NCBI GenBank assembly: GCA_018711945.1
Contig: DVHP01000017.1
Coordinates: 1 to 36,604 of the forward strand
DNA: 36,604 bases
Direction of reading: 5' to 3'
From: Candidatus Ventrenecus avicola
GTDB taxonomy: Bacteria > Bacillota_I > Bacilli_A > RF39 > UBA660
Shown: positions 27,814-34,917 of the stretch, in pieces
How positions within the stretch are numbered: the stretch's first letter is position 1
Layout: each line of letters starts with the position of its first letter
Made by a program: the position numbers and the translations under genes
Notes under the pieces: model-generated
The model's database searches: none
What the model was told of the DNA's origin: nothing
The model's input: the letters and a program-made list of their open reading frames with translations, nothing else

Positions 27814-28260
27814 ATGAAAAGAAGCCATGGAATAGTCTTCATTATTTCATTATTATTGATGACAGGAAGTGCGAATGCTGCTACAAATTCTGAAACTGCT
27901 GTTAGATACTATGCCTGGGACAGTGAAATCATAGACGATAACGTACCACAAGCTCATTTACTATTAACATTAAAAGAGGATAATACCTACTATTTAAACG
28001 AGTCAGTAAATCAAAATGTTACTTATTATGGCACGTATGAAGAAACAAAGGATGAAATTATTTTCCATCAAAAAGAAATGGCCGGCAGTGACGTCTGTGC
28101 GTATATAACATCTGATGAAGTAACGATGGAAAAAGAATCTGGAAATATAATAACAACATTTCGTGGAGAAACAGCTATTTTAAGAGAAACAAATGGCCAA
28201 GTAAATTGCAACAAAATGATTTTAATTTTCATGAGAGAATCTATTGCCGAGAGTTATTAA
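27814..28260 (+). CDS. Secreted domain protein, 5' part of a probably frameshifted gene
   Basis: The 148-residue product has a clear signal peptide (MKRSHGIVFIISLLLMTGSA then NAA, cleavage expected after about residue 22). One domain follows, with LLLTLKEDNTYYLN...YYGTYEETKDEIIF and a Cys near residue 94. The reading frame ends in a short unrelated tail (LIFMRESIAESY). The next frame, overlapping from 28206, continues with a second copy of the same domain and a membrane anchor. A single lost base in the A4 or T4 runs near 28212-28223 would join them. I think this is one gene broken by a frameshift, real or from sequencing. It starts 3 bases after prmC, the place of ywkF in B. subtilis, but I see no similarity to judge that. 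Confidence 0.6.
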   Translation: MKRSHGIVFIISLLLMTGSANAATNSETAVRYYAWDSEIIDDNVPQAHLLLTLKEDNTYYLNESVNQNVTYYGTYEETKDEIIFHQKEMAGSDVCAYITSDEVTMEKESGNIITTFRGETAILRETNGQVNCNKMILIFMRESIAESY

Positions 28261-28703
28261 ACCCGCATACAAAGGAAAGTTACTTTGAAAATGATAATGT
28301 ACTATTAAAATTTACTCAAGAAAATATTTATCTACTAAATAAAGACTCAGAAGAGTTAAAAATAGGCACTTATGAACAAGAAGAAAATACATTAAATGTT
28401 ACAATTACAAACCTTTGTCAAAATAATACCTGTAAAAAAAGCGAAGAAAATATAGTTATCAACATTGCTTTTTACAATGAAGAAAATCCAATTTTTGGTT
28501 CATCAGATTATATACTAACATTGGAAGAAAATAACTTAGATGCAATACTAACAAGTGACGAAATAAATAACCGTATTAATAATATTAAAAATAATAATGT
28601 AAACATCGTAACAATCATAATTTTGATTACGGCGATGTTAGTTGTGATGATAATATTTATAATAAGCAAAAGAAACTTTAAGAAAAAAACAAATAAAAAA
28701 TAG
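28206..28703 (+). CDS. Membrane-anchored domain protein, 3' part of a probably frameshifted gene
   Basis: This frame encodes a domain that matches the one in the preceding frame: LLKFTQENIYLLN...KIGTYEQEENTLNV and two Cys in LCQNNTCK. A linker, one membrane segment (about 134-155, IVTIIILITAMLVVMIIFII) and a Lys-rich cytoplasmic tail follow. Alone it would start at a TTG with no ribosome site and have no signal peptide, although its domain appears extracytoplasmic. This supports fusion to the upstream frame in -1 register. The stop lies in the stem of a bidirectional terminator. The function is unknown. Confidence 0.55.
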   Translation: MQQNDFNFHERIYCRELLNPHTKESYFENDNVLLKFTQENIYLLNKDSEELKIGTYEQEENTLNVTITNLCQNNTCKKSEENIVINIAFYNEENPIFGSSDYILTLEENNLDAILTSDEINNRINNIKNNNVNIVTIIILITAMLVVMIIFIISKRNFKKKTNKK

Positions 28704-28731
28704 AAATCAGACTTTTTGATTTCTATTTTTC
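28695..28731. terminator. Bidirectional terminator between convergent genes
   Basis: The perfect 12-bp stem AAATAGAAATCA/TGATTTCTATTT (28698-28709 with 28717-28728), with a 7-base loop, is flanked by A on the left and T on the right, so it works on both strands. It contains the stop codons of both convergent genes (28701-28703 and 28723-28725). Confidence 0.9.
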
Positions 28732-28947
28732 ATGAAGATGTTGATTAACTAAAGGAATTACCTTTTCAAGTTCCTCAGCATCATGAATAATAACGACTTC
28801 ATCATTTTCTAGTTTACCATAGAAAATATTAGAATGATCATTAATATCAACCAAGTATATATAAGTAATGCCATTCTCTTGAAACAAATCTACAATACTA
28901 TACTCGTGATTATCTGATAATGTTAAAATATTTCCCTTTTCAAGCAT
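28723..28947 (-). CDS. Small unknown protein, possibly DUF1292-like
   Basis: The 74-residue protein is acidic and predicted mostly beta: MLEKGNILTLSDNHEYSIVD, then ITYIYLVDI and a closing helix. The strand pattern resembles small DUF1292 proteins, but this is only an impression. The ATG follows a strong AGGAGG site. It starts 10 bases after the membrane protein gene at 28958, so the two form an operon on the minus strand, against most neighbours. Confidence 0.65.
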   Translation of the reverse strand: MLEKGNILTLSDNHEYSIVDLFQENGITYIYLVDINDHSNIFYGKLENDEVVIIHDAEELEKVIPLVNQHLHEK

Positions 28948-28957
28948 ACTTGTCCTC

Positions 28958-29443
28958 CTATCTCGTTTTGGCTTGTTTTTCTACTTCATCTTGAAATGCT
29001 TCAGGTGGATTATTTAAAATATCACTTAATTCATGACGTGCCTTTTCATAATTCCTTTTATGTTTGATATAATTTGATAAACCCATTGCGCTAGCTGCGA
29101 TAGTTCCATACGTTGCTGGAGAAATCATTAATAAATAATCTTTTAATGCACTAAAAGAATTTAATGCATTAATTTCTGTTTGAACAGCTTGTTGTATATC
29201 CATACCTGAAAAATGTACAGCAGCCGCAATTCCAGCAAAGCAAATTCCAGAAATAACAGCAAGACGATTCTTCTTTTTATATTCTTCATCTAAAGTACGC
29301 TTAACACTTAGTATTTTTAAACGTCTTTCTGATTCATTTTGGGCTGCAATGAGTCTTGCATAATCTTTTTCTGTAGTTTCGCTACGTTCCTTTCCAATTT
29401 GAAATTCAGCAATTTTGCCGTTAGGGTTCTCTTGATTTTTCAT
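28958..29443 (-). CDS. Unknown membrane protein with two hydrophobic segments
   Basis: The 161-residue protein has a charged helical N-terminus (about 1-60), then two hydrophobic segments (about 61-80, LAVISGICFAGIAAAVHF, and 105-127, LLMISPATYGTIAASAMGL), and a charged C-terminus (about 128-161). No motif is recognised. The ATG at 29443 follows AAGGAGG. It is the first gene of a two-gene unit divergent from spoIIR, with an 80-base spacer. Confidence 0.68.
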   Translation of the reverse strand: MKNQENPNGKIAEFQIGKERSETTEKDYARLIAAQNESERRLKILSVKRTLDEEYKKKNRLAVISGICFAGIAAAVHFSGMDIQQAVQTEINALNSFSALKDYLLMISPATYGTIAASAMGLSNYIKHKRNYEKARHELSDILNNPPEAFQDEVEKQAKTR

Positions 29444-29522
29444 ATTGTTTCCTCCTTGCGCTTATCATAGCAAAGTTGAATAAAAATAAAAAGATTTTTC
29501 CATAAATAAAATAGGTGAGAAA

Positions 29523-30029
29523 ATGAAAAAAGCAATTCCTATTTTATTTATTTTTTTTGTAATTTATGCATTAACAAATAAAGAAGAAATATTAATACCA
29601 GACTATGCCATTCGTTTCCGGATTATAGCAAATAGTAATTCTGTAGAAGATCAGGAATTAAAAATGACAATCAAGGAGGAATTAGATAACGTATTAACTC
29701 CATTAATGTCTGATGCCAAAACAAGCAAAGAAGCCATAGAAATATTAGAAAATAACATGGATATGATTGATAATATTGTGGATAAGTACGGAGTTGTCCA
29801 CACAATATCTTTAGGACAAAACTACTTTCCAGAAAAAGAATATGAGGGTGTTACCATTCCGAGTGGTAATTACGAGTCTTTAGTGATCACTCTCGGCAGT
29901 GGCTTAGGAGATAACTGGTGGTGTGTGATGTTTCCACCCCTATGTCTATTAGAAGCAAAAGATAACAATACAGAAAATATCGAATATAAATTCTTTGTTC
30001 AAGAGATATTAGAAAAATATACCTCATAA
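29523..30029 (+). CDS. spoIIR: Stage II sporulation protein R
   Basis: SpoIIR is secreted by the forespore and triggers SpoIIGA to process pro-sigma-E in the mother cell of endospore formers. The 168-residue protein has an N-terminal hydrophobic signal (about 3-17), IRFRIIANSNSVEDQELKM, then IPSGNYESLVITLGSGLGDN and the signature NWWCVMFPPLC (131-141). Its place after prfA-prmC and before mntP matches B. subtilis. The ATG follows AGGTGAG. I looked for a sigma-F type promoter in the 80 bases upstream and saw no convincing one. A perfect DnaA box (29777-29785) lies inside the gene. Confidence 0.93.
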   Translation: MKKAIPILFIFFVIYALTNKEEILIPDYAIRFRIIANSNSVEDQELKMTIKEELDNVLTPLMSDAKTSKEAIEILENNMDMIDNIVDKYGVVHTISLGQNYFPEKEYEGVTIPSGNYESLVITLGSGLGDNWWCVMFPPLCLLEAKDNNTENIEYKFFVQEILEKYTS

Positions 30030-30039
30030 AACAACAAAA

Positions 30040-30068
30040 TCCTCATAGAATTTAGTGAGGACTTTTTT
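30040..30068 (+). terminator. Terminator hairpin containing the mntP ribosome binding site
   Basis: The stem TCCTCA/TGAGGA (30040-30045 with 30056-30061), with a 10-base loop, is followed by C and six T (30063-30068), directly before the mntP ATG at 30069. The only ribosome site for mntP, GAGGA, is the 3' arm of the stem. Folding would therefore both end transcription and hide the start. Confidence 0.75.
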
Positions 30069-30611
30069 ATGAAAGAAATTCTAAATATTTTATTAATTGG
30101 TATAGCATTAAGTATGGATACCTTTTCCTTATCATTAGGAGTAGGTACCTACAATCTAGAAAAAAAGAAATGTTTAACACTCAGCCTACTAGTAGGACTC
30201 ATGCACTTTATCATGCCTTTATTAGGTAACATAGTAGGGGAACAAATCATGCATTTTTTTGAATTAAATAGTAACCTCTTTCTAGGGTGTATCCTACTAT
30301 TTATTGCAGGAAATCTATTAGTAGGCATGATAAAAAAAGAAGAAGATACCAATGTAGATTTATCATTGGTGGGAATGCTTTTATTTGCTTTTGGTGTATC
30401 GATTGATGCTTTTTCAACTGGTCTTGCTTTGACTGCAATTACCCAAAATAAAATATTAGCAATGACTCTCTTTTCCCTAACAAGTTTTACCTTTACATAT
30501 ATTGGATTAAACATTGGGAAATATGTTTCAAAAAAACTTGGTAATAAGGCAAGTATCCTTGGTTTTATCTTACTCTTGACTTTAGGAATATTCCATATAT
30601 GTAAACATTAG
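30069..30611 (+). CDS. mntP: MntP-type manganese efflux protein
   Basis: The 180-residue protein has six predicted membrane segments and the repeated signature of the MntP/YtaF family: ALSMDTFSLSLGVG in the first segment and GVSIDAFSTGLAL in the fourth, each with a conserved Asp. MntP exports Mn(II); the related YtaF is a sporulation-associated protein, and I cannot fully exclude it. Placement after spoIIR matches B. subtilis ywlD/mntP. Expression is probably controlled by the hairpin that ends at its start codon. The leader is too short for a yybP-ykoY riboswitch unless that extends into spoIIR. Confidence 0.85.
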   Translation: MKEILNILLIGIALSMDTFSLSLGVGTYNLEKKKCLTLSLLVGLMHFIMPLLGNIVGEQIMHFFELNSNLFLGCILLFIAGNLLVGMIKKEEDTNVDLSLVGMLLFAFGVSIDAFSTGLALTAITQNKILAMTLFSLTSFTFTYIGLNIGKYVSKKLGNKASILGFILLLTLGIFHICKH

Positions 30612-30672
30612 AAAAGAACCTTTAAAAAAAAGAAATTTTTTGATATAGTATTAAAGAAAAAGGACGGATTTT

Positions 30673-31926
30673 ATGAAAAAAATTGTAATAGAGGGTGGCA
30701 ACACATTAACAGGAGACATCATGGTATCCGGTGCAAAAAATAGTGCGGTAGCTTTAATACCAGCATCTATTTTATGTGATGAAGAAACTACAATTTACAG
30801 TGTGCCAGAAATATCTGACCGAGATGATTTAATTCGTATTATTGAATTACTACACGGGAAAGTAACCATTTCGCATGATACACTGCATATTGATTCTAAA
30901 AACGTAGAATCGATTTTTATTCCAGAAAACCTTTCTACCAAGCTTCGGGCATCTTATTATTTTATGGGAGCTTTACTCGGAAAAAAGAAATACGTCGAGA
31001 TTGCTCTTCCAGGTGGTTGTAAAATCGGCGATAGAAAAATAGACATTCACTTAAAGGCCTTTCAAGCTCTTGGCGCGACAATCAAAGAATGTCAAGATAA
31101 ATATATTATTAAAGCAGAAAAACTAATTGGTACAAAAATTTACTTTGATTTTGCTAGTGTTGGGGCCACAATAAACACGATGCTTGCCGCCGTAAAAGCA
31201 GAAGGAACAACCATTATTAATAATGCCGCCAAAGAACCGGAAATTGTAAATGTAGCAACGTTTCTAAACAACATGGGAGCCAAAATTACCGGAGCTGGAA
31301 CAAGCAAGATCACCATTGAAGGAGTAGAATTTCTTCATAAGGCGATGATAGAGGTTATTCCCGATCGGATTGAAGCCGGTACCTATATCATTATTGGAGC
31401 ATTATTAGGAAAAGATTTGCATATTAAAAACATCATCAAGGAACATATTATGTCTCTTCTTAATAAATTGCAAGAAATTGGGATAGATTTAAAAGAGACA
31501 GAAGATGGTTTAATTGTAAATCATCCAAAGAAAATGCGAGGAGTCAATATTACAACCTTAATTTATCCAGGATTCCCAACAGATTTAGCTCAGCCGATCA
31601 GCACATTATTAACGCAATGTAATGGAACCAGTATATTAGAAGAAACAATTTATAATAATAGAATGGGCCAAGTACCATACTTAAATTCTATGGGAGCAGA
31701 TATTACAGTTAATAATCAAATTGCTTATATCAAAGGACCAACACCTTTATATGGCAATGATGTAACAGCCAGTGATTTAAGAGCAGGAGCTTCCCTTGTG
31801 ATAGCCGGATTAATAGCCCATGGAACAACGACCATAAGTGAAGTAGAACACATTTTAAGAGGTTACGAACATATTGTAGAAAAACTAACCAATGTCGGTG
31901 CCAATATAAAAATTATCGAAAGCTAG
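30673..31926 (+). CDS. murA: UDP-N-acetylglucosamine 1-carboxyvinyltransferase
   Basis: MurA makes the first committed step of peptidoglycan synthesis, moving enolpyruvate from PEP to UDP-GlcNAc, and is the fosfomycin target. The 417-residue protein has the active-site GAKNSAV (K22, N23) and the catalytic Cys in PGGCKIGDRKIDIH (C116), so fosfomycin binding should be possible. FPTDLAQPISTLLTQ and DLRAGASLVIAGL are also family blocks. The ATG is preceded by AAAAAGGACGG. In B. subtilis murAB lies close by, upstream of rho-rpmE. A weak terminator overlaps the stop. Confidence 0.96.
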   Translation: MKKIVIEGGNTLTGDIMVSGAKNSAVALIPASILCDEETTIYSVPEISDRDDLIRIIELLHGKVTISHDTLHIDSKNVESIFIPENLSTKLRASYYFMGALLGKKKYVEIALPGGCKIGDRKIDIHLKAFQALGATIKECQDKYIIKAEKLIGTKIYFDFASVGATINTMLAAVKAEGTTIINNAAKEPEIVNVATFLNNMGAKITGAGTSKITIEGVEFLHKAMIEVIPDRIEAGTYIIIGALLGKDLHIKNIIKEHIMSLLNKLQEIGIDLKETEDGLIVNHPKKMRGVNITTLIYPGFPTDLAQPISTLLTQCNGTSILEETIYNNRMGQVPYLNSMGADITVNNQIAYIKGPTPLYGNDVTASDLRAGASLVIAGLIAHGTTTISEVEHILRGYEHIVEKLTNVGANIKIIES

Positions 31927-31944
31927 TCTTTCTTCTTTTTTTTT
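31918..31944 (+). terminator. Weak terminator at the murA stop
   Basis: The stem GAAAG/CTTTC (31918-31922 with 31928-31932), with a 5-base loop holding the stop codon, is followed by TT, C and a long T-run. It has only five pairs. Confidence 0.45.
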
Positions 31945-31969
31945 ACATAAAATTTACTAGGTGTAATAT

Positions 31970-32644
31970 ATGAAAAAGAAAATCATGTTAACGATTATTA
32001 TTGGATCAATATTAACTTTTTTCATTTATAAAGTGTTCTATCACGAAGACATCAACATTGTAGCGCTTGGAGATGGTGTAGCAACTGGGTTAACAGCATA
32101 CAACGTAAAAGGCTATAGCTATAACGATTACTTAAGAGACTATTTTGAAGAAACAAGCATAGTAAAAGAATATATTACAGAATTTAACAATGTAGACGAA
32201 ACAACCGAAACTCTAATACTAAAACTTCAAAACAATTATACGTTAGAAAGTACAGGTGTTTCCATAACCCAAGCTATATCTAAAGCCAAGATATTAACCA
32301 TATCCCTCGGTATGAATGAATTAAGTCATAAAATGGAGATAGAAACCGAAGAAGTAGAATCATATTTAACAAATATGGAGAAAATCTTAAAATTATTAAG
32401 AATCTATAATAAAAAAGATATATTTTTAATCAGTTTATATGAAACAACATTCTTAAATAGTACAAAAGTAACAGAAATCAATGATGGTTTAAGAAAATTA
32501 TGTGATACCTATCAAGTTCATTATATTGATATTACAGACATTTTAAGTAATAAAGAATACCTTTTTAATAACAAAAGTTTCTATTTTAATTACCGAGCCC
32601 ATCGCTATATCAGTGAAGAAATGCTGAAATTCTTAAGTAATTAA
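31970..32644 (+). CDS. Membrane-anchored SGNH/GDSL-like hydrolase, degenerate motifs
   Basis: The 224-residue protein has an N-terminal membrane segment (about 5-22) and an SGNH-like fold outside. Block I is INIVALGDGVATGL (GDG in place of GDS), block III is ILTISLGMNEL (GxNE in place of GxND), and the end is FNYRAHRYISEEML (block V, with His211 but Asp not in its usual place). The order and spacing match SGNH lipases or acetyl-hydrolases. The nucleophile Ser is replaced by Gly, so it may be inactive or use another residue. The ATG at 31970 follows AGGTG. It lies between murA and rpmE. Confidence 0.72.
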   Translation: MKKKIMLTIIIGSILTFFIYKVFYHEDINIVALGDGVATGLTAYNVKGYSYNDYLRDYFEETSIVKEYITEFNNVDETTETLILKLQNNYTLESTGVSITQAISKAKILTISLGMNELSHKMEIETEEVESYLTNMEKILKLLRIYNKKDIFLISLYETTFLNSTKVTEINDGLRKLCDTYQVHYIDITDILSNKEYLFNNKSFYFNYRAHRYISEEMLKFLSN

Positions 32645-32657
32645 AAAACAAAAATGG

Positions 32658-32685
32658 TTGCACAAACGAAAAAGTATGATATAAT
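32658..32685 (+). promoter_or_regulatory. Promoter of rpmE
   Basis: TTGCAC (32658-32663) and a TGA-extended perfect TATAAT (32680-32685) are separated by 16 bases. The transcript would have a leader of about 50 bases before the rpmE ATG. Confidence 0.7.
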
Positions 32686-32706
32686 ACTGAAGACGAAAGA
32701 AAATCT

Positions 32707-32728
32707 ATGCCAAGAAATTTGGTATGGC
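32707..32728 (+). promoter_or_regulatory. Leader hairpin of rpmE
   Basis: ATGCCAA and TTGGTAT (32707-32713 with 32719-32725) form a 7-bp stem with one G-U pair and a 5-base loop, a few bases before the AAGGAGG site. Ribosomal protein L31 genes of Firmicutes often carry an autoregulatory leader, and this could be one. That is inference from position. Confidence 0.35.
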
Positions 32729-32742
32729 GGAAGGAGGATTTT

Positions 32743-32955
32743 ATGAAAGCAAATCTACATCCAGAAATGAAAGAAGTAACAGTTACTTGTGCTTGTGGTG
32801 CTTCATTTAAGACTATGTCAACAAAGGATCATATCGAAGTGGAAGTTTGTAGCGAGTGCCATCCTTTTTACACAGGACAACAAGGTAAAGTAAAAAAAGC
32901 TGGAAAAATAGAAAAATTTAATAAGAAATACAACTTAAATAAAGAAGAAAATTAA
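32743..32955 (+). CDS. rpmE: 50S ribosomal protein L31, zinc-binding form
   Basis: L31 is a large-subunit protein that bridges to the small subunit. The 70-residue protein begins [19 protein letters not shown] and has C16, C18, C36 and C39 (CAC and [10 protein letters not shown]), the zinc-binding C+ form. The ATG at 32743 follows a strong AAGGAGG; an in-frame ATG 12 codons upstream lies in the leader hairpin and is rejected. In B. subtilis rho precedes rpmE; it is missing here. Its terminator overlaps the stop. Confidence 0.96.
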   Translation: MKANLHPEMKEVTVTCACGASFKTMSTKDHIEVEVCSECHPFYTGQQGKVKKAGKIEKFNKKYNLNKEEN

Positions 32956-32973
32956 GAACTTCTTTATTTTTTT
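32938..32973 (+). terminator. Terminator overlapping the rpmE stop
   Basis: The 10-bp stem AATAAAGAAG/CTTCTTTATT (32938-32947 with 32959-32968) is followed by T at 32969-32973. The rpmE stop is in the 11-base loop. Confidence 0.8.
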
Positions 32974-33035
32974 GTGGAAATTACACAATTTTTTCACTTT
33001 TTTGAAATAATCTAAAAAAAGAGGAGTGAAATATT

Positions 33036-34049
33036 TTGAAGAAATTAGTTTATTTAGGAAAAAGAATAATACATTTAGATTATAAATCATTTTTTAAAAC
33101 GATAAAACAAGTTCATTATAAAACAGGAAAAAGTAGAATTTACATCTTTTTTGATATGGCTTACTGTGGCCTCAAATATCAGGCTGGATATGTAGATTAT
33201 AATTTATTTGAAATGTATGATATGACCAAAGAAGAAAGAGAAACAGTAATTACTCGTGGAATTAACAATCAGATACTAAAAAAGTGTAATAATCCTGCTT
33301 ATTTTCATATATTTCATAATAAAAATGAATTTAATGAAAAATTTGAACAATATTTAAATCGCGATTGGCTTTATTTAAATAATAATGAAAAAGAATTTAA
33401 AGATCTTATCAAAAAACACCCAAGTTTTATTGCCAAACCAACAGATTTAGAATGTGGCAAAAAAGTAGAGTTAATTGATGCAAAAAAGAAAAATGCTCAT
33501 GAGTTATACGAAACATTAATAGAGAATCACCAATTTTTATTAGAAGAAGTGGCAAAACAATGCAAAGAAATCGCGAGTCTTCATCCCTATAGTATTAATA
33601 CTATTCGAATCGTGACATTAAAATCTCATATCGTTGCAGCTTTCATTCGTATAGGAGATAAAAAGAATGTCGTCGACAATTTTAATCATGATGGCCTTTT
33701 AGCTCCGATTGATATCGAAACGGGTAAGGTGAACTTTCCAGCTATAAAGAAAAATGGGACAACTTATACACATCATCCTTTAACAAAAAAACCAATTCTT
33801 GGAATTACGATTCCTAAGTGGGAAAAAGCAAAATCTTTATGCGTTGAAGCTAGTAAAATAGTGCCAGAAATCGGTTATATTGGTTTTGATGTTTGCATTG
33901 GACCTGAAAAGTGTTCTTTAATAGAAGCAAATGAATTTCCAGGACATGACTTATATGCCTTGCCAGCTCATCGCAATAAAAAAGAAGGATTACTCCCTCG
34001 TTTTAATAAAATACTAAATGCTAATGATGATGGTGAGTCTCACTCATAG
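33036..34049 (+). CDS. ATP-grasp protein of the sugar-transfer-associated type
   Basis: The 337-residue cytoplasmic protein resembles the ATPgrasp_ST (sugar-transfer associated) family. Support comes from FIAKPTDLECGKKVELID, FLLEEVAKQCKEIASLHP, NTIRIVTL, FIRIGDKKNVVDNFNHDGLL and the C-terminal YIGFDVCIGPEKCSLIEANEFPG (split here: IGFDV, then EANEFPG with the metal-binding Glu/Asn). Members attach amino acids or similar groups in capsule or polysaccharide clusters, but no such cluster is visible here. The TTG start at 33036 follows GAGGAG. Its last 29 bases overlap the convergent efflux gene. Confidence 0.78.
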   Translation: MKKLVYLGKRIIHLDYKSFFKTIKQVHYKTGKSRIYIFFDMAYCGLKYQAGYVDYNLFEMYDMTKEERETVITRGINNQILKKCNNPAYFHIFHNKNEFNEKFEQYLNRDWLYLNNNEKEFKDLIKKHPSFIAKPTDLECGKKVELIDAKKKNAHELYETLIENHQFLLEEVAKQCKEIASLHPYSINTIRIVTLKSHIVAAFIRIGDKKNVVDNFNHDGLLAPIDIETGKVNFPAIKKNGTTYTHHPLTKKPILGITIPKWEKAKSLCVEASKIVPEIGYIGFDVCIGPEKCSLIEANEFPGHDLYALPAHRNKKEGLLPRFNKILNANDDGESHS

Positions 34050-34917
34050 GATGAATAACACATTCTTCTTGATTACAATGTTCACTTGCTAGTTCCATTT
34101 CAAGAGTAGTGTGCATAATACCAAGTTGCTTTAATTTTTCTTTAATAATCGATTTCACTTCGAAATCGTTTTTTCTTGGAACAACAATATGCATCGTCGC
34201 ATAATGGTTCACTCCATCCATACTCCATACATGAATATGATGGACATCTTTTACTTTAGGAATTTTTAAAATTTCTTTTTTGATTTCTTCTACACGAATG
34301 TCACTCGGTACCTTTGCCAAAAAAAGATTTAAAATATTCTTTAAATTATCAAAGGCATGTTTAAGTAAATAAAAGGCAATACCAATACTCATAATAGAAT
34401 CAATATAAGTAATATCAGTAAATTTCATTAAGATAGAACCTACAAAAACAACAACCCAACCTAAAACATCCTCTAACATATGCAAATTTACTGCTTTTTG
34501 ATTTAAAGAATCTCCTTCCCTTGTAGAATAAGCCGCAATAAAGTTAATGATAATTCCTAAAACAGATAATAAAATCATTCCTTCATAATGAAGTGGTTCA
34601 GGGTGTACAATCCTAGAAATAGCTCCCACCAATACGACAACAGAACCAACAATTAAAATAGTAGTGGTAATAAATGCTCCCAACACAGAATATCTTAAAT
34701 ATCCATATGTATAGTTCTCATCGGGCTTTTTCTTGCTTTTTTTCTCCAAGAAATAAGAAACCCCAATACTAAAAGCATCTCCAAAATCATGAACTGCATC
34801 GGATAAAATAGCCATACTATTTGTAAGTAATCCCCCAACAATTTCAATGGCAGAAAATAAAAGATTAAGCAGAAAAGCAACTAAAATATTCTTTTCTGTA
34901 CTATGGTTATGTTTCAT
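34021..34917 (-). CDS. Cation diffusion facilitator (zinc/cation efflux)
   Basis: The 298-residue protein has six membrane segments and a cytoplasmic C-terminal domain (about 205-285). The metal site is in segment 2 (SDAVHDFGD: D40, H43, D47) and segment 5 (HMLED: H146, D150), the pattern of ZitB/CzcD-type zinc exporters. The tail is His- and Cys-rich (HCNQEECVIH and a final HHHH), probably metal-binding. It overlaps the upstream tetR gene by 11 bases and is co-transcribed with it. The 3' end overlaps the convergent ATP-grasp gene by 29 bases. Confidence 0.9.
   Translation of the reverse strand: MKHNHSTEKNILVAFLLNLLFSAIEIVGGLLTNSMAILSDAVHDFGDAFSIGVSYFLEKKSKKKPDENYTYGYLRYSVLGAFITTTILIVGSVVVLVGAISRIVHPEPLHYEGMILLSVLGIIINFIAAYSTREGDSLNQKAVNLHMLEDVLGWVVVFVGSILMKFTDITYIDSIMSIGIAFYLLKHAFDNLKNILNLFLAKVPSDIRVEEIKKEILKIPKVKDVHHIHVWSMDGVNHYATMHIVVPRKNDFEVKSIIKEKLKQLGIMHTTLEMELASEHCNQEECVIHPMSETHHHH

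Noticed and set aside
30030-30068. yybP-ykoY manganese riboswitch before mntP
   Set aside because: The 39-base leader is too short and lacks the conserved paired loops; only the terminator-like hairpin is visible.
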